NCBI GenBank assembly: GCA_903830745.1
Contig: CAIKVF010000112.1
Coordinates: 1 to 6,939 of the forward strand
DNA from: an uncultured Actinomycetes bacterium
GTDB taxonomy: Bacteria; Actinomycetota; Acidimicrobiia; Acidimicrobiales; RAAP-2
Length of the DNA stretch: 6,939 nt
Direction: 5' to 3'
Shown here: piece by piece, positions 5,900-6,939 of the stretch
How the letters are laid out: each line of letters begins with the position of its first letter
How positions within the stretch are numbered: position 1 is the first letter of the stretch
Translations under genes and position numbers: made by a program
The notes under the pieces: model-generated
Database searches by the model: none
What the model saw: the letters and a program-made list of their open reading frames with translations, nothing else
Told to the model about the DNA's origin: nothing

Positions 5900-5902
5900 G
5901 TT

Positions 5903-5919
5903 ACTAGAACTAACTAGAA
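5903..5919. repeat. Short direct repeat ACTAGAA x2
   Basis: ACTAGAA occurs at 5903-5909 and 5913-5919, one helical turn apart, between the dppA stop and the terminator. It is too short to be sure it is not chance. No function is known. Confidence 0.25.
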
Positions 5920-5930
5920 GTTAATTGAAT

Positions 5931-6939
5931 TTACTTCTTGTACCAAAGTTCAGCGCGTCCGTATCCAGTTGCCTGAGGTACGTAGCCACCGATGTTGTTC
6001 TTAACTTCAATAAGACCAACGGTCCAGTTCTGCCAAACGTTTGGTGGGTTCTTCTGAAGTGCTGACTCGTACTGAGTAAGAGTTGCTGATCCATTGATTG
6101 TTCCAAGGATCACCTTGTCGATTGCAGCATTAGAGAAGTCACCTGAGTTAGATGCAGCACCTGAGAGCCACAGCGGCTCACCAGTTGGGAGGAATCCAGG
6201 CGCGTAAATCCAGCCTGATCCTTCGTACATGTCCCAGTTGGTTGTACCAATTGTGTCGTTACCAATAGTCGTGTTGAATGACTGAGTGTTGATTACAAGG
6301 GCAATACCATTCGCCTTAGCAGAAGCCTGCCAAAGGGTCATAGCGGCCTGACCTTGTGTGTCACCAAGTGTTGTGGTGTCAACCTTGATTACGAACTTGG
6401 CTCCAGCAGCGATTCCATCTCCACACTTCGAAGGTGTTGCGCAGCTCCAAACACCGTTGTTGTCAAGAACCCATCCGTGAGCCTTCATTGCAGGAGCAAT
6501 GTCGCTGATCTTGTATGGGCTGACCTTCTCGTGTGAACTGTACTTACTTACTGGGTACGGAGGAAGTGGTCCTGGTGTTGGGTAACCGTATCCACGGTAA
6601 GGACCGTTGATGATTGCGGCTCCTGGGTATGAGTCATTCAGCGCTACACGGATGTAGCTCTGAGCGAAGAGTGCACTTCGTGGAGTGCTGTCGCCAGCAC
6701 CAAGAGTTGCATCATCTTGGGCACCAGTGTTCTTCGAGTCCTGGTTAATTGGACCGTATCCAACTGACCAAGAGTATGAAGTCACTAGGTGGTAACCGCT
6801 AGCCATTCCGGAAATCTTTGCCTTTGGTGCTTGTGACAAGTTCGTAATTGGGTTTGCACTTGAACTTGGTGCTCCACCAATGTCTACTTGACCACTAAGG
6901 AGCAAGTTAAGGCAGTCACCAGTAGATGACTGGCAAGGA
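5931..6939 (-). CDS. dppA: Peptide-type ABC transporter solute-binding protein, family 5 (partial, N-terminus missing)
   Basis: Extracellular, probably lipid-anchored, binding protein that delivers solute to DppB/DppC. About 335 C-terminal residues are visible; family-5 proteins usually have 500-600, so the signal peptide and first lobe lie past the right edge. The first TTG after the edge (6905) is not a real start: the frame stays open to the edge, reading PCQSSTGDCLN before LLLSGQVDIGG. Family-like features are the GQVDIGG strand, the SALFAQSYIRVALND segment, GPYRGYG, YPVSKYSSHEKVSPY, AMKAHGW followed by the GVWSC...CGDGI block, the central FVIKVDTTT strand, and a C-terminus with VWQNWTVGLIEVKNNIGGY. 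It is rich in Gly, Ser, Asn and Trp, as exported proteins often are. Two close cysteine pairs (CX6C near the edge and CX5C at SCATPSKC) could form disulfides outside the membrane. Identification rests on these features and on the neighbouring permeases; the solute is unknown. Confidence 0.87.
   Translation of the reverse strand, partial: PCQSSTGDCLNLLLSGQVDIGGAPSSSANPITNLSQAPKAKISGMASGYHLVTSYSWSVGYGPINQDSKNTGAQDDATLGAGDSTPRSALFAQSYIRVALNDSYPGAAIINGPYRGYGYPTPGPLPPYPVSKYSSHEKVSPYKISDIAPAMKAHGWVLDNNGVWSCATPSKCGDGIAAGAKFVIKVDTTTLGDTQGQAAMTLWQASAKANGIALVINTQSFNTTIGNDTIGTTNWDMYEGSGWIYAPGFLPTGEPLWLSGAASNSGDFSNAAIDKVILGTINGSATLTQYESALQKNPPNVWQNWTVGLIEVKNNIGGYVPQATGYGRAELWYKK

Overview
The window looks like a piece of chromosome from an actinobacterium of moderate G+C content (roughly half G+C by eye). 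The evidence is a lysine/alanine/proline-rich histone H1-like protein, a CofC/FbiD-type gene for coenzyme F420 synthesis next to rnhB, an actinobacterial-style fused DppD/DppF ATPase, and several start codons with no Shine-Dalgarno sequence, which suggests leaderless transcripts. I cannot fix the genus from the sequence. No mobile element, CRISPR array, rRNA or tRNA gene is visible.

Region 1 (1-590): a possible 3' end of an unidentified gene, a leader with a near-perfect palindrome, then a small gene for a 98-residue polycation with a strong ribosome binding site. It ends in a C(UUCG)G-capped hairpin that can also serve the convergent cofC gene.

Region 2 (591-1849): cofC on the minus strand and rnhB on the plus strand diverge from a spacer of only 38 bp. 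CofC activates the phosphorylated three-carbon precursor of the F420 side chain with GTP. RNase HII removes ribonucleotides from DNA. The two are neighbours, not a pathway.

Region 3 (1888-6939): a complete peptide-type ABC importer in an unusual arrangement. A fused two-ATPase subunit (dppD/F) is on the plus strand. Facing it tail-to-tail on the minus strand are dppC, dppB and the truncated 5' gene dppA (solute-binding protein, start beyond the window's right edge). The stop codons of dppD/F and dppC touch (TAA then TTA), leaving no room for a terminator. A strong 13-bp-stem terminator lies between dppA and dppB, which should make binding protein more abundant than permeases. Together the proteins would capture an oligopeptide-like solute outside the membrane (DppA), pass it through a DppB-DppC channel, and power import with DppD/F.

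I found no clearly novel system. The most noteworthy items are the inverted arrangement of the transporter, the extreme composition and codon bias of the H1-like gene, its structured leader, and an apparent insertion in RNase HII.
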